In this document: piece after piece, positions 7,419 through 14,332 of the stretch
Layout: every line of letters starts with the position of its first letter
Position numbering within the stretch: position 1 is the first letter of the stretch
From: a virus
Length of the DNA: 37,094 nt
Strand: one strand, 5' to 3'
IMG/VR virus record: IMGVR_UViG_3300046471_000237
Coordinates: 1 to 37,094 of that record
Made by a program: the position numbers and the translations under genes
Notes under the pieces: model-generated
Told to the model about the DNA's origin: nothing
Seen by the model: only the letters and a program-made list of their open reading frames with translations
Databases searched by the model: none

Positions 7419-7985
7419 TCAGGCGACTGCTGCGCGGGTGTGCAGCGTGTCCACGATGTGGTTGATGTTTGTGAACAGCTCATCGAAGGGACCATCGTTT
7501 GTTAGCCGCAAGTCGCCAAGAGCAAACCGGATTCCGTTTTCGCTGCTGTGTGGGTTTACGGGTGTTGCTGCCACGCGATCCATGTGAACTACGACGCCGC
7601 CGCGCTTGCGGATGAAGTCCGCTTCGTTGTTGAACCTTATGTCACTGACCACGAAGCCGCGTGCGGTGTCGTGGGTGCGGGCCAGCAGGTCGAGGTTCTG
7701 CGCGGCCAGTAGCAGCCACAGTTCAGGGTGCACGCCGTTGCGGCCCCACTCGGTGCCCAAGGACTGCATCAGTTCACGTGGTGAACGTCCCAGCCATGGC
7801 AATGGGAGTTCCTTTTGTGCGCCTTCGAAGTCGCAGGGGCTCAGGTTGAGGATGTGCATCAACCCATCGCGCAGTGGATCGGCGAATGCGTAGGACTGGA
7901 ACCCGCGGTGGTTCACCAGGTGCTGGGCTGCGGTGTCTTTACCGACGCGGGCGAGGCCAGAAAGACCAATCAGAAGTGGCTTCAT
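7419..7985 (-). CDS. Deoxynucleoside monophosphate kinase
   Basis: This 188-residue phage dNMP kinase phosphorylates dNMPs (from host DNA breakdown) to dNDPs for phage synthesis. A P-loop GLARVGKD is at residues 10-17. Further marks are the substrate-region FADPLRDGL, SPRELMQSLGTEWGR, and VVSDIRFNNEADFI with the family's conserved Asp-Ile-Arg. It resembles the T4 gp1 family found in many tailed phages. The start overlaps the upstream ORF by ATGA. It sits in the same operon as the HD-domain protein, so both may tune nucleotide pools. Confidence 0.9.
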   Translation of the reverse strand: MKPLLIGLSGLARVGKDTAAQHLVNHRGFQSYAFADPLRDGLMHILNLSPCDFEGAQKELPLPWLGRSPRELMQSLGTEWGRNGVHPELWLLLAAQNLDLLARTHDTARGFVVSDIRFNNEADFIRKRGGVVVHMDRVAATPVNPHSSENGIRFALGDLRLTNDGPFDELFTNINHIVDTLHTRAAVA

Positions 7986-8179
7986 GCTGCGTCACCCCCG
8001 AACGGGCCGAAGTCGCCCTCGACTACACCTGTTTTCGCAGGCGCCAGGCGGCAGCCGGGAGTGATTATCACCAGTAGACCGGTGTGTTTCTCGATGGCGT
8101 CAACCGCCTGCGGGCTGGTGCACGCGGCGGGGTGTAGATACACCGGGCAGCGGGTAGGGCTGTGCTGTGTCGTTTGCAT
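7982..8179 (-). CDS. First ORF of the leftward operon, 65 aa
   Basis: The start at 8179 (MQTTQHSPT) is the first ATG after the predicted leftward promoter; a longer frame reaching 8221 would start upstream of the transcript. It has several Cys and Pro residues and no known domain. Its stop overlaps the dNMP kinase start. An AGAG site lies before the ATG, so translation may be modest. Confidence 0.65.
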   Translation of the reverse strand: MQTTQHSPTRCPVYLHPAACTSPQAVDAIEKHTGLLVIITPGCRLAPAKTGVVEGDFGPFGGDAA

Positions 8180-8212
8180 GTCTCGTACTCTTGGTGAGAG
8201 GTAACGATACAA

Positions 8213-8241
8213 ACGATACAAATACGTATTGATCCAGTCAA
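8213..8241 (-). promoter_or_regulatory. Leftward early promoter (pL-like)
   Basis: On the minus strand, TTGACT (8241-8236) is separated by exactly 17 bases from TATCGT (8218-8213), a good sigma70 match. The start of transcription would fall near 8206, leaving a short leader to the ORF at 8179. Two operator palindromes overlap the promoter, so it should be shut off by CI. Confidence 0.7.
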
Positions 8242-8249
8242 TACGTATT
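8221..8249. promoter_or_regulatory. Paired operator palindromes at the leftward promoter
   Basis: The perfect 10-base palindrome AATACGTATT occurs twice, at 8221-8230 and 8240-8249, with centres 19 bases apart. One copy lies in the promoter spacer and the other covers the -35 box. Related sites lie beside the cI start. The natural reader is the CI repressor, possibly also Cro. Confidence 0.75.
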
Positions 8250-8273
8250 TGAATTGATTTCGGTGTTGGTCAC

Positions 8274-8297
8274 AAAAAAGCCCGCTAGGCGCGGGCT
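8274..8297 (-). terminator. Rho-independent terminator of the repressor gene
   Basis: AGCCCGC (8279-8285) and GCGGGCT (8291-8297) form a 7-bp stem with a five-base loop. On the minus strand the stem is followed by a T-run. It ends the cI transcript before it can read into the leftward operon. Confidence 0.88.
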
Positions 8298-8317
8298 CTA
8301 TCTGGTGGAGTTATGTA

Positions 8318-8998
8318 TTAAAAAATTTCGAGTTTTGAGAACACCACGCCGCAAATCATCGCATTAGATCCTAATTCAATGATTGGCTCTGGCCATGCTG
8401 GGTTCAACGGCTTCAGGAATCGTCGGCTTCCCTCCATGACCAACTGTTTAAACGTCGCTTCTTGGCTATCGACTAATTTGGCGATGACGAGTGACCCGTT
8501 CTCTGCGTCCTTCGCTGGATCTACAAAAATGATGTCGCCGTCTCGGAATGAGCGACGTTCGTGTTGGTTAAACATCGAAAGCCCCCGCACTCTTAGAGCG
8601 TAACTCTGACTGCTGTGGGAGGCAGCACAAGGCAACCAAAGCTCCGCGTCATCGAGTGTTCTCACATCCGCGACTTCACACCAAGCTCCTGCTTGAACCC
8701 ATGAAATCAATGGGACATATCCTTTAATCGCTGGGCCTGGCTCTACGTTGATTTCTGGTGCATTGGACTCTGTTACCAGATCAGGACCTGGGTCATTGTG
8801 TTCGCCTCCCTTCCAGAGCCAATTGCTGCTGACCTTTAGAGCTTTGGCTATCTTTTCGACATTTTCGTGGCGTGGGCTGGCAACCGAATTCGTCACGATT
8901 CTATGAATTGTCGGTTGAGGTACGCCCGAGCGTCGGCCGAGTTCTCCTTCGGATAGTCCCAGCTCTTGCATGCGGTGAGCGATGCGGTTGCCAATCAC
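8318..8998 (-). CDS. CI-like repressor, LexA/S24 self-cleaving type
   Basis: This 226-residue prophage repressor has an N-terminal XRE helix-turn-helix (about residues 4-62, SEGELGRRSGVPQPTIHRIV). The C-terminal peptidase S24 domain has an Ala103-Gly104 cleavage site, catalytic Ser141 in VRGLSM and Lys184 in ATFKQL, so RecA-stimulated cleavage during the SOS response is expected. The start codon is GTG at 8998 with AAGG upstream. It is transcribed away from the Cro-like gene, with operators on both flanks. PrtR of the pyocin system has the same architecture. Confidence 0.95.
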   Translation of the reverse strand: MIGNRIAHRMQELGLSEGELGRRSGVPQPTIHRIVTNSVASPRHENVEKIAKALKVSSNWLWKGGEHNDPGPDLVTESNAPEINVEPGPAIKGYVPLISWVQAGAWCEVADVRTLDDAELWLPCAASHSSQSYALRVRGLSMFNQHERRSFRDGDIIFVDPAKDAENGSLVIAKLVDSQEATFKQLVMEGSRRFLKPLNPAWPEPIIELGSNAMICGVVFSKLEIF

Positions 8999-9016
8999 TT
9001 TTTTCTGCCTTGATTC

Positions 9017-9057
9017 AAAAACGTATCGAGGATTGTATTGAATCGATCAATACGTTT
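9017..9057. promoter_or_regulatory. Operator-like sites between cI and cro
   Basis: AAAAACGTAT (9017-9026) and AATACGTTT (9049-9057) are imperfect versions of the AATACGTATT palindrome at the leftward promoter. They flank or overlap the start region of cI and the rightward promoter, as expected for an OR-type regulatory region. Confidence 0.6.
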
Positions 9058-9066
9058 GTGTATTGT
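9038..9066 (+). promoter_or_regulatory. Rightward early promoter (pR-like)
   Basis: TTGAAT (9038-9043) and TATTGT (9061-9066) are 17 bases apart, a fair sigma70 promoter. An operator-like AATACGTTT lies in the spacer. Transcription would begin near 9073, just ahead of the Cro-like gene. Confidence 0.6.
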
Positions 9067-9099
9067 GTCGACCAATGCGAAAGCGCATCGGTGAACGAT

Positions 9100-9297
9100 A
9101 TGACTATCCAAGAAATGCTCGCGGAGCTACTGCGGTCTGGTTTATCCCAACGGGTTATTGCAGAGCGCGTAGGCACCACGCAGCCGACCATCAATCGGGC
9201 CGCTAAAGGCGCAGATGTTCGGTATGTAACTGGGAAGGCAATTGAGTGCCTTTACACCCAAGAAAAAGAAACCGCAGGCCTGCAATCGGCAGCTTGA
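9100..9297 (+). CDS. Cro-like helix-turn-helix regulator
   Basis: This 65-residue protein is mostly one helix-turn-helix (SQRVIAERVGTTQPTINRAAKG, about residues 16-37). It is the first gene of the rightward transcript and divergent from cI, the position of Cro. I chose ATG 9100, preceded by GGTGA; a GTG nine bases upstream is also in frame. The short length fits a Cro-type repressor that competes for the CI operators. Confidence 0.8.
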   Translation: MTIQEMLAELLRSGLSQRVIAERVGTTQPTINRAAKGADVRYVTGKAIECLYTQEKETAGLQSAA

Positions 9298-9412
9298 AAG
9301 GGTGCTGAGCCGGGGCCTCTCACCAAAGATCCCCCAGCTCAGCTACGACGACACACAGCACATGCACATCGGTCGTGGTCGTAGGATAGGGTTTACCCAA
9401 GCCTATGGCTAC

Positions 9413-9435
9413 ACCGTAAATAGGGGATTTACGGT
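9413..9435 (+). promoter_or_regulatory. Hairpin enclosing the CII-family RBS
   Basis: ACCGTAAAT (9413-9421) and ATTTACGGT (9427-9435) form a perfect 9-bp stem around AGGGG (9422-9426), the only Shine-Dalgarno-like string before the ATG at 9438. The ribosome site would be held in the loop, so translation of the CII-family gene may be controlled here. The upstream stretch 9298-9412 holds nothing else that I recognise. Confidence 0.55.
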
Positions 9436-9437
9436 TT

Positions 9438-9926
9438 ATGAGTCGCACAGATCTTTTGCCGGACGCGGGTCCGGTTCTTCCTCTACGCCAAGCGATCTAT
9501 CGCGCTGGTCGTGACTACAAGGGCGGAATCACCGCCCTTGCCTTTGACATGGTGTTGGACAACGACACCCTTCAAAAGAAACTCAAGCTTGATGAGGAGC
9601 GCCGCTGGCTGAACCCTGATGAGCTTGAGGAAGTAATCAGGCTGACCGGCGACTCGCGCTTGCTCGATGCATTGATGCGTCCAGCGGGTGCGGTTTGGTA
9701 CCGACCGGTGCCGGTCCCAGCAACACGCGATGCACTGAAAGCCGTAGGTAAGTTGCTCAGCGAGACGGGAGAGTTCGTTGCAGCAATGCATGACGGCGCC
9801 GCCGATAACATCTGGGAGCTTCACGAAGTTAAAGTCCTCGAAAAGCAGGGTATGGATGTGATCCGCGAAATCCTCGGCATCATGGCCGGTGCGCGTCAGG
9901 CGATGGAGGATCGCAACAATGGCTGA
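9438..9926 (+). CDS. CII-family phage regulatory protein (Phage_CP76)
   Basis: This 162-residue protein belongs to the CII/CP76 family of phage regulators. Recognisable parts are GITALAFDMVLDNDTLQKKLK (residues 30-50), WLNPDELEEVIRLTGDSRLLDAL and the family's WYRP. It is predicted to be helical, DNA-binding and cytoplasmic, and is placed after Cro where lysis-lysogeny regulators sit. A stem-loop abuts its start codon. The last 8 bases overlap the zinc-finger gene. Confidence 0.85.
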   Translation: MSRTDLLPDAGPVLPLRQAIYRAGRDYKGGITALAFDMVLDNDTLQKKLKLDEERRWLNPDELEEVIRLTGDSRLLDALMRPAGAVWYRPVPVPATRDALKAVGKLLSETGEFVAAMHDGAADNIWELHEVKVLEKQGMDVIREILGIMAGARQAMEDRNNG

Positions 9927-10125
9927 TGATATCGACCGCGCCAACGATCAGGCGCAATACCTGCTCGACGTTGCTCTTCAGCGCAGTCGCCGTATCCCTT
10001 CAAGTCGCGTCAGCGCTAAATTCTGCGAAGACTGCGATGACCCTATCCCGTTGCTTCGACAGCAGACGATTCAGGGGTGCCAGACCTGTGTCAGTTGCCA
10101 GGGGTTGCGGGAGCGGCGCAGATGA
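9919..10125 (+). CDS. C4-type zinc-finger protein, DksA/TraR family
   Basis: This 68-residue protein ends in a zinc finger with CEDC (36-39) and CQTC (54-57), like TraR and other phage mini-DksA proteins. Such proteins can bind the RNA polymerase secondary channel without ppGpp. The start at 9919 overlaps the CII-family stop, and the stop overlaps the primase start (ATGA). Confidence 0.88.
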   Translation: MADDIDRANDQAQYLLDVALQRSRRIPSSRVSAKFCEDCDDPIPLLRQQTIQGCQTCVSCQGLRERRR

Positions 10126-12818
10126 CTGATCACGCCAACCGATTGCCTACTGCTGATTGGGCTCAGTTTTACGTTGATACGTTTGGTTTGGCGCTGGTTC
10201 CGATTGAACCAGGTCAGAAAGGCCCGAAGGGGATGGGCTGGAACAAGCCGGGTGGGTACTTCACTGATTCGGCGAAGGCTGCGGCGTTCTGGACAAAGAA
10301 GCCTGAGCACAACCTTGGTGTTGTGCTGGGGCCCAGCCGTATCTGTTCCCTGGACGTCGATGACGTGCAGTGGACACGGCATGTTCTCTACGACCTGCTG
10401 GAAATAGATCTTGATGCGATGGCGTTGGTGTTTCCGACCGTGGTTGGGAACCCGGCGCGTTTTCGCATTATGTTCCGCGTTCCTGACGGGCTTGAATTAA
10501 GCCGTCATGCGCTGGCGTGGCCCAACGAGAAAGATCCTGACGGGTCGATACACAAAGCGCTGATCACCAAGGCAAAAGCAGCGAAGGAAGCAGGTGACGC
10601 GGCGGGCGAAGCTGACGCGCGGGCTGAAGCGGATGAATACCAACGCATTACGGTGTTCGAGCTGCGTGGCGGATTGGTGCAGGACGTATTGCCGCCATCG
10701 ATTCACCCAGGCACTGGCAAGCCCTACACCTGGCGCACGCCCCCAAGCTCTGTTGATGGCTTGCCGGTGCTTTCGCCTGAGTTGCTGAAGATCTGGAACA
10801 ACTGGGACATCTTCAAGCGCGATGCTGAGGCCGCGTGCCCGTGGGCACCCAAACCGAAGACACCTGCGGCGAAAGTCATCAAACGTCCACCGCCCGCCGC
10901 AGGCAAGCCCTCGGTTATCGATGAATTTAATCGCAGTCACGACGTTGAGGAGCTGCTGCGTGCCCACGACTACATCAAGCGTGGCGGTAAGTGGCTGTAT
11001 CCACACAGCAGCACCGGGCTGCCGGGTGTGACGGTCAGTGACGGCAAGGTCTATTCGCACCACGGCGCTGATCCGCTCGCGAACGGGCATCAGAACGATG
11101 CGTTCGAGGTGTTCTGTTTGTTGCAACACGGTGGCGATCAGTCGCGAGCGGTAAAGGATGCGGCACGATTGCTAGGAATGCAGCATTCAGCTCGGCCTGA
11201 TCCGCGCGATCTTCCCCCGACCCCATCCGATGAGTTGGGCGAGCCGAGCTCGGCGGTGGCGCCAGCCAGCGAGGCCGCTTCGGCTCCTGAGGGGGGCGCG
11301 GGGGATGCGCTGACGTTTGAACACATCCTTCGTCGATTTGCGCTGGTGGAGGGTACGACCCATGTTTGGGACTTCGACCAATCGCGAGTGATGAAGAAAT
11401 CCGCATTCGAGGCCCGGGTCGGTAAGCCCTTGGCCAAACAGTGGCTCGAGGACACCGAGCGCCGCAAACTGATCTCGGACGATCATGTTAGAGACATCGA
11501 GCAATCGCGGCGGATGGCGGGCAAGAAAGGCGGCGCCTTCGGTATGCCGCCGACCGAGCGTTACGTCTACATCGATGGCACGAAGGATGTCTGGGACCGG
11601 GAAAAGAAACGGCGTGTAGCGGAGGGCGCGGTGAAGATGGCCTTGGGTGACGCTTACGCGTTGTGGCTGAACAGTAGCGAGCGGCGCACGGTGGATGTGG
11701 ACCATATCGTGTTTGACCCGACCATGACCAAAGATCCGGCGGTCTACATCAATACCTTTGATGGCCTGCCGCTGGAGCCGCTCAGGGACGATGCCGCATG
11801 TGCCAACTTACGGTGGCTGATCTCGTTTCTATGTAACCACGATGAAAATGCGGCGCTCTGGTTGACTCGCTGGCTGGCGTTTCCGCTGCAGCACCTGGGC
11901 GCGAAGATGGATACCGCTGTGCTGATGCATTCCAGCATGGAGGGCTCGGGTAAGAGTCTGTTTTTCGCCGATACCATGGGCAAGTTATACGGCCAGTACG
12001 CCGCGACAGTCGGACAGACCCAGTTGGAAAGCAATTTCAACGCCTGGCAAAGCCGGAAGCTTTGGGCCGTGTTCGAAGAGGTGGTCAGCCGCGATCAGCG
12101 CTACAACCAAGTGGGCAAGATCAAGCACCTGGTCACGGGCAAAACGGTGCGGATGGAATCTAAGTTCATCAATGGCTGGGAGGAGTCCAACCATATGAAC
12201 GCGGTTTTCTTGAGTAACGAGATCATGCCGTGGCCGATCAGTGACAGCGACCGCCGGATGCTGGTGGTCTGGCCCTTGGAGACTTTGCCGGTGGAGCGCC
12301 AGAAAGCCATCGGCCAGGAATTGGAGCAGGGCGGTGTCGCAGCTCTTTATGGCTGGCTGTTGTCGGTTGGTTTGGGCGACTTCAATCAGCGAACACGCCC
12401 ACCATCAACTGACGCCCGTGAACGCCTGGTGGCCTTGAGTCGGGCCGGTTGGCAGACGTTCCTGCATCTGTGGAAATACAGCGAACTGGGGCAGGGACTC
12501 TGGGGGCCTTGTCTTTCCACTGACCTTTACTCGTTGTTCCTTGAGTGGTGTCAGCGCAACAAGGAACACGTAATGAGTCAGACTAAGTTCTCGCTGTTCA
12601 TCAACTCCGAAGTGGAAAAAACGCGCTCGATACCTTGGACCGATGGGAGTAATCGCAAGTTTGGTGCGTTCTTCTTTCCGGTTGATCAGGATGCTTCCCC
12701 GCCCCCATCACTGAAGTCGGCTGAGCTGGGTGTAATGGTTGTCGCCTGGCGGGCAAGGGCGAAGCTGGCAGGTTGGAATGTGGACAGCTGGGACCACATT
12801 AAGGCGGCTGCCGCATGA
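10122..12818 (+). CDS. Bifunctional primase-helicase (prim-pol plus DUF5906)
   Basis: This 898-residue replication protein has an N-terminal primase-polymerase-like domain (about 10-200) with KGMGWNKPGG and an acidic LDVDD near residues 79-83. A linker follows, then a C-terminal superfamily-3-like helicase/DUF5906 domain with Walker A EGSGKS near 608 and FEE of Walker B near 650. It should prime and unwind phage DNA at the origin. The candidate origin lies directly downstream. The start overlaps the zinc-finger stop (ATGA), so the longer frame from 10077 is not needed. Confidence 0.92.
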   Translation: MTDHANRLPTADWAQFYVDTFGLALVPIEPGQKGPKGMGWNKPGGYFTDSAKAAAFWTKKPEHNLGVVLGPSRICSLDVDDVQWTRHVLYDLLEIDLDAMALVFPTVVGNPARFRIMFRVPDGLELSRHALAWPNEKDPDGSIHKALITKAKAAKEAGDAAGEADARAEADEYQRITVFELRGGLVQDVLPPSIHPGTGKPYTWRTPPSSVDGLPVLSPELLKIWNNWDIFKRDAEAACPWAPKPKTPAAKVIKRPPPAAGKPSVIDEFNRSHDVEELLRAHDYIKRGGKWLYPHSSTGLPGVTVSDGKVYSHHGADPLANGHQNDAFEVFCLLQHGGDQSRAVKDAARLLGMQHSARPDPRDLPPTPSDELGEPSSAVAPASEAASAPEGGAGDALTFEHILRRFALVEGTTHVWDFDQSRVMKKSAFEARVGKPLAKQWLEDTERRKLISDDHVRDIEQSRRMAGKKGGAFGMPPTERYVYIDGTKDVWDREKKRRVAEGAVKMALGDAYALWLNSSERRTVDVDHIVFDPTMTKDPAVYINTFDGLPLEPLRDDAACANLRWLISFLCNHDENAALWLTRWLAFPLQHLGAKMDTAVLMHSSMEGSGKSLFFADTMGKLYGQYAATVGQTQLESNFNAWQSRKLWAVFEEVVSRDQRYNQVGKIKHLVTGKTVRMESKFINGWEESNHMNAVFLSNEIMPWPISDSDRRMLVVWPLETLPVERQKAIGQELEQGGVAALYGWLLSVGLGDFNQRTRPPSTDARERLVALSRAGWQTFLHLWKYSELGQGLWGPCLSTDLYSLFLEWCQRNKEHVMSQTKFSLFINSEVEKTRSIPWTDGSNRKFGAFFFPVDQDASPPPSLKSAELGVMVVAWRARAKLAGWNVDSWDHIKAAAA

Positions 12819-13150
12819 CTACGCCTAATAGTGTGTTGGGTGTGTTGGGTGTGTGTCGGGTTGGTTTCGGCTACCCAACACAGTTTCGGTCCTTTATTTG
12901 CGCGGGTTTCTGGCTGTTGTGCTGGGTGTGTTGGGTTTGGCGTCGCGTGCGCGCATGCGTGACGTTATTTGCACTGAATACAACGGTAAGAATTTTTTCT
13001 TATGCGAGGACAGAAAAACCCAACAAACCCAACACACTCAACTCAAAGTTAATAAGAGTATTGATTTTAAAGGGATTTATTTGTGTTGGGTTTGTGTTGG
13101 GTAGTGGTTTTTTTGTGTCGGGTTCGGTTTTTCGGGGGGTAGGGCGATGA
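12815..13150 (+). CDS. Possible ORF through the repeat region, 111 aa
   Basis: This open frame begins in an ATGA overlap with the primase and ends in an ATGA overlap with the next gene, exactly as real neighbours do here. Its composition is strange (rich in Trp, Cys, Val, Phe and Asn-Lys-Pro-Asn strings) because it is read through TGTGTTGGG repeats. It may be a genuine coupled peptide, or only a repeat region that keeps ribosomes moving. It resembles no known family. Confidence 0.35.
   Translation: MTTPNSVLGVLGVCRVGFGYPTQFRSFICAGFWLLCWVCWVWRRVRACVTLFALNTTVRIFSYARTEKPNKPNTLNSKLIRVLILKGFICVGFVLGSGFFVSGSVFRGVGR
12832..13122. repeat. Iteron-like TGTGTTGGG repeats, candidate replication origin
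   Basis: TGTGTTGGG is found at 12832, 12841, 12927, 13082 and 13093, with TGTGTCGGG variants at 12852 and 13114. Inverted copies (CCCAACACA) are at 12874 and 13028, plus a CCCAACAAA at 13019. Two inverted and two forward copies bracket an AT-rich block at 13044-13081 and could form a long stem. Repeats plus an AT-rich unwinding element next to a primase-helicase gene fit a replication origin, but no function is proven. Confidence 0.6.
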
Positions 13151-13629
13151 TCGAGGCAATGGAAGTGCTGCTGAAGCACTGGGGTGAGCAACTTCGGCGC
13201 AATGGTGAGGTGGGTGGCATGGGTAGCCCAATGGCAACGATCATGGAGTGGGGCGGATGTGCACCGCGCGGCACTCCCGGATCTCGGATCATTATGGGGA
13301 CTGGTGCGGGGCCTGATGCAGTAGCTCAGGAAGTCGGTGCGGCTCTTTCAGAGATCGCCCGACAAGATGGGCGGGGAGAAAGGCTGCTGCAATTGGCGGT
13401 CTTGCGCTATGGCGACGACCCTGCACCGACTTGGATTTCGCAGATGCATGAGCTGGGGTATGTGTCCAAGGCGAAGCAAACCTACTACGACCTTGTGCAC
13501 AGTCTTCATGTGCGACTCTATGAGGTGTTGGCCGAGCGCAAAGATGCACGCAAATGGCTTACCGCTGGTCGGGGCGCCTTACCTCAAAGTCTCCTCAAAG
13601 TTGCGTCAAAGTTGCGTCGAGCTGGTTAA
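13147..13629 (+). CDS. Putative Q-like late regulator
   Basis: This 160-residue protein has an HWGEQLRRNGEVGGMGSP start and a C-terminal helix-turn-helix-like part (LGYVSKAKQTYYDLVHSLHVRLYEVL). The layout is that of small phage antitermination Q-like proteins: an early Trp-Gly motif, glycine/proline loops, then a sigma-like HTH. The position, after replication and before holin, cos and terminase, fits a late gene activator. The similarity is weak and the call tentative, but the gene itself is well supported by its ATGA start and codon use. Confidence 0.5.
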   Translation: MIEAMEVLLKHWGEQLRRNGEVGGMGSPMATIMEWGGCAPRGTPGSRIIMGTGAGPDAVAQEVGAALSEIARQDGRGERLLQLAVLRYGDDPAPTWISQMHELGYVSKAKQTYYDLVHSLHVRLYEVLAERKDARKWLTAGRGALPQSLLKVASKLRRAG

Positions 13630-13758
13630 CCGAAAATGCCCTCTTTTCGGTTCCGTACTCAGGGGGTAAAAAGTCACCAAGATATGAATTCTGCGCCTCG
13701 GCGCTTCCCCTGAGCACGTGCTGTGCACTCCGTCCTGGCAAGCGCCGCGACACTGAAA

Positions 13759-13787
13759 ACCCTGCCCTCCGGCGGGGTTTTCTTTTT
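13759..13787 (+). terminator. Rho-independent terminator before the holin
   Basis: ACCCTGCC (13759-13766) pairs with GGCGGGGT (13771-13778), with one G-T pair, and is followed by TTTTCTTTTT. It would end the early rightward transcript, or be the target of the Q-like protein acting on a late promoter in 13630-13758. I cannot fix a promoter in that interval. Confidence 0.75.
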
Positions 13788-13820
13788 GTGTTTGGCGCGC
13801 TCTTTCACTTGAGGCACAAC

Positions 13821-14165
13821 ATGACAAATGAGCAGCAAGCGCTGGCAGAGATGCCGATCTGGTTAGTGATCGTCCTGGCCTTGGTCGGCGGCGTATCCGG
13901 TGAAATGTGGCGAGCAGATAAAGATGGGGCGCGGGGCTGGGCATTGTTGCGACGCCTGGCGCTTCGGTCCGGTGCCTGTATTGTCTGCGGCGTGTCGGCG
14001 ATGATGCTGATGATCGGCGCGGGCATGACGATCTGGACGGCTGGCAGCTTGGGCTGCCTGACTGCGATGGCCGGCGCCGATGTTGCCATCGGTCTTTACG
14101 AGCGGTGGGCTGCCAAGCGACTGGGCGTTTCCGAAGTGCCACCCGCCAGTGGCGAGCAGGGGTGA
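13821..14165 (+). CDS. Phage/pyocin holin
   Basis: This 114-residue membrane protein has three hydrophobic stretches (about residues 12-27, 48-66 and 68-90) and a charged loop (WRADKDGARGW). It resembles the holins at the start of R-type pyocin clusters. It permeabilises the inner membrane to release the endolysin. GAGG precedes the ATG. It is separated from the endolysin and spanins by the whole structural block and sits just left of cos. Confidence 0.82.
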   Translation: MTNEQQALAEMPIWLVIVLALVGGVSGEMWRADKDGARGWALLRRLALRSGACIVCGVSAMMLMIGAGMTIWTAGSLGCLTAMAGADVAIGLYERWAAKRLGVSEVPPASGEQG

Positions 14166-14219
14166 TGCACCGGTTTGGGGCGCCGAAAACTGCCGGGGAC
14201 CCTGGGGTTATCCCGGGGG

Positions 14220-14241
14220 TACGGGGTCGGAAACCCGCGGG
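14220..14241. other. Candidate cosN site, lambda-like
   Basis: TACGGGG (14220-14226) and CGCGGG (14236-14241) stand at exactly the spacing found in lambda cosN, where TACG precedes the cut, a 12-base overhang starting GGG follows, then CGCGGG. By analogy the overhang would be GGGTCGGAAACC (14224-14235). Its position before the terminase small subunit also matches lambda. The lambda comparison is from memory. Confidence 0.65.
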
Positions 14242-14281
14242 AAGTTGTTAGCGGCAGGGTTGCCAGCTTACTGAAATTCAA

Positions 14282-14322
14282 TCCATTGAAATCGAAAGGT
14301 TCCATTGAAAAAGCCGTTGAAA
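14282..14322. repeat. cosB-like terminase-binding repeats
   Basis: TCCATTGAAA occurs at 14282-14291 and 14301-14310, with a variant CCGTTGAAA at 14314-14322, between cosN and the small-terminase start. Directly repeated sites here correspond in place to the R sites of lambda cosB that gpNu1 binds. Binding is inferred. Confidence 0.5.
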
Positions 14323-14332
14323 AGGAGGGCTT

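Noticed and set aside
10497-11129. Long minus-strand open frame across the primase
   Set aside because: It lies fully opposite the primase-helicase, in a GC-rich stretch where shadow frames are common, and has no RBS or recognisable motif.
14301-14322. TTGAAA repeats as PrtN P-boxes
   Set aside because: P-boxes as I recall them contain ATTG followed by GT at a fixed distance. These repeats lack that GT, and the location next to cosN fits terminase binding better.
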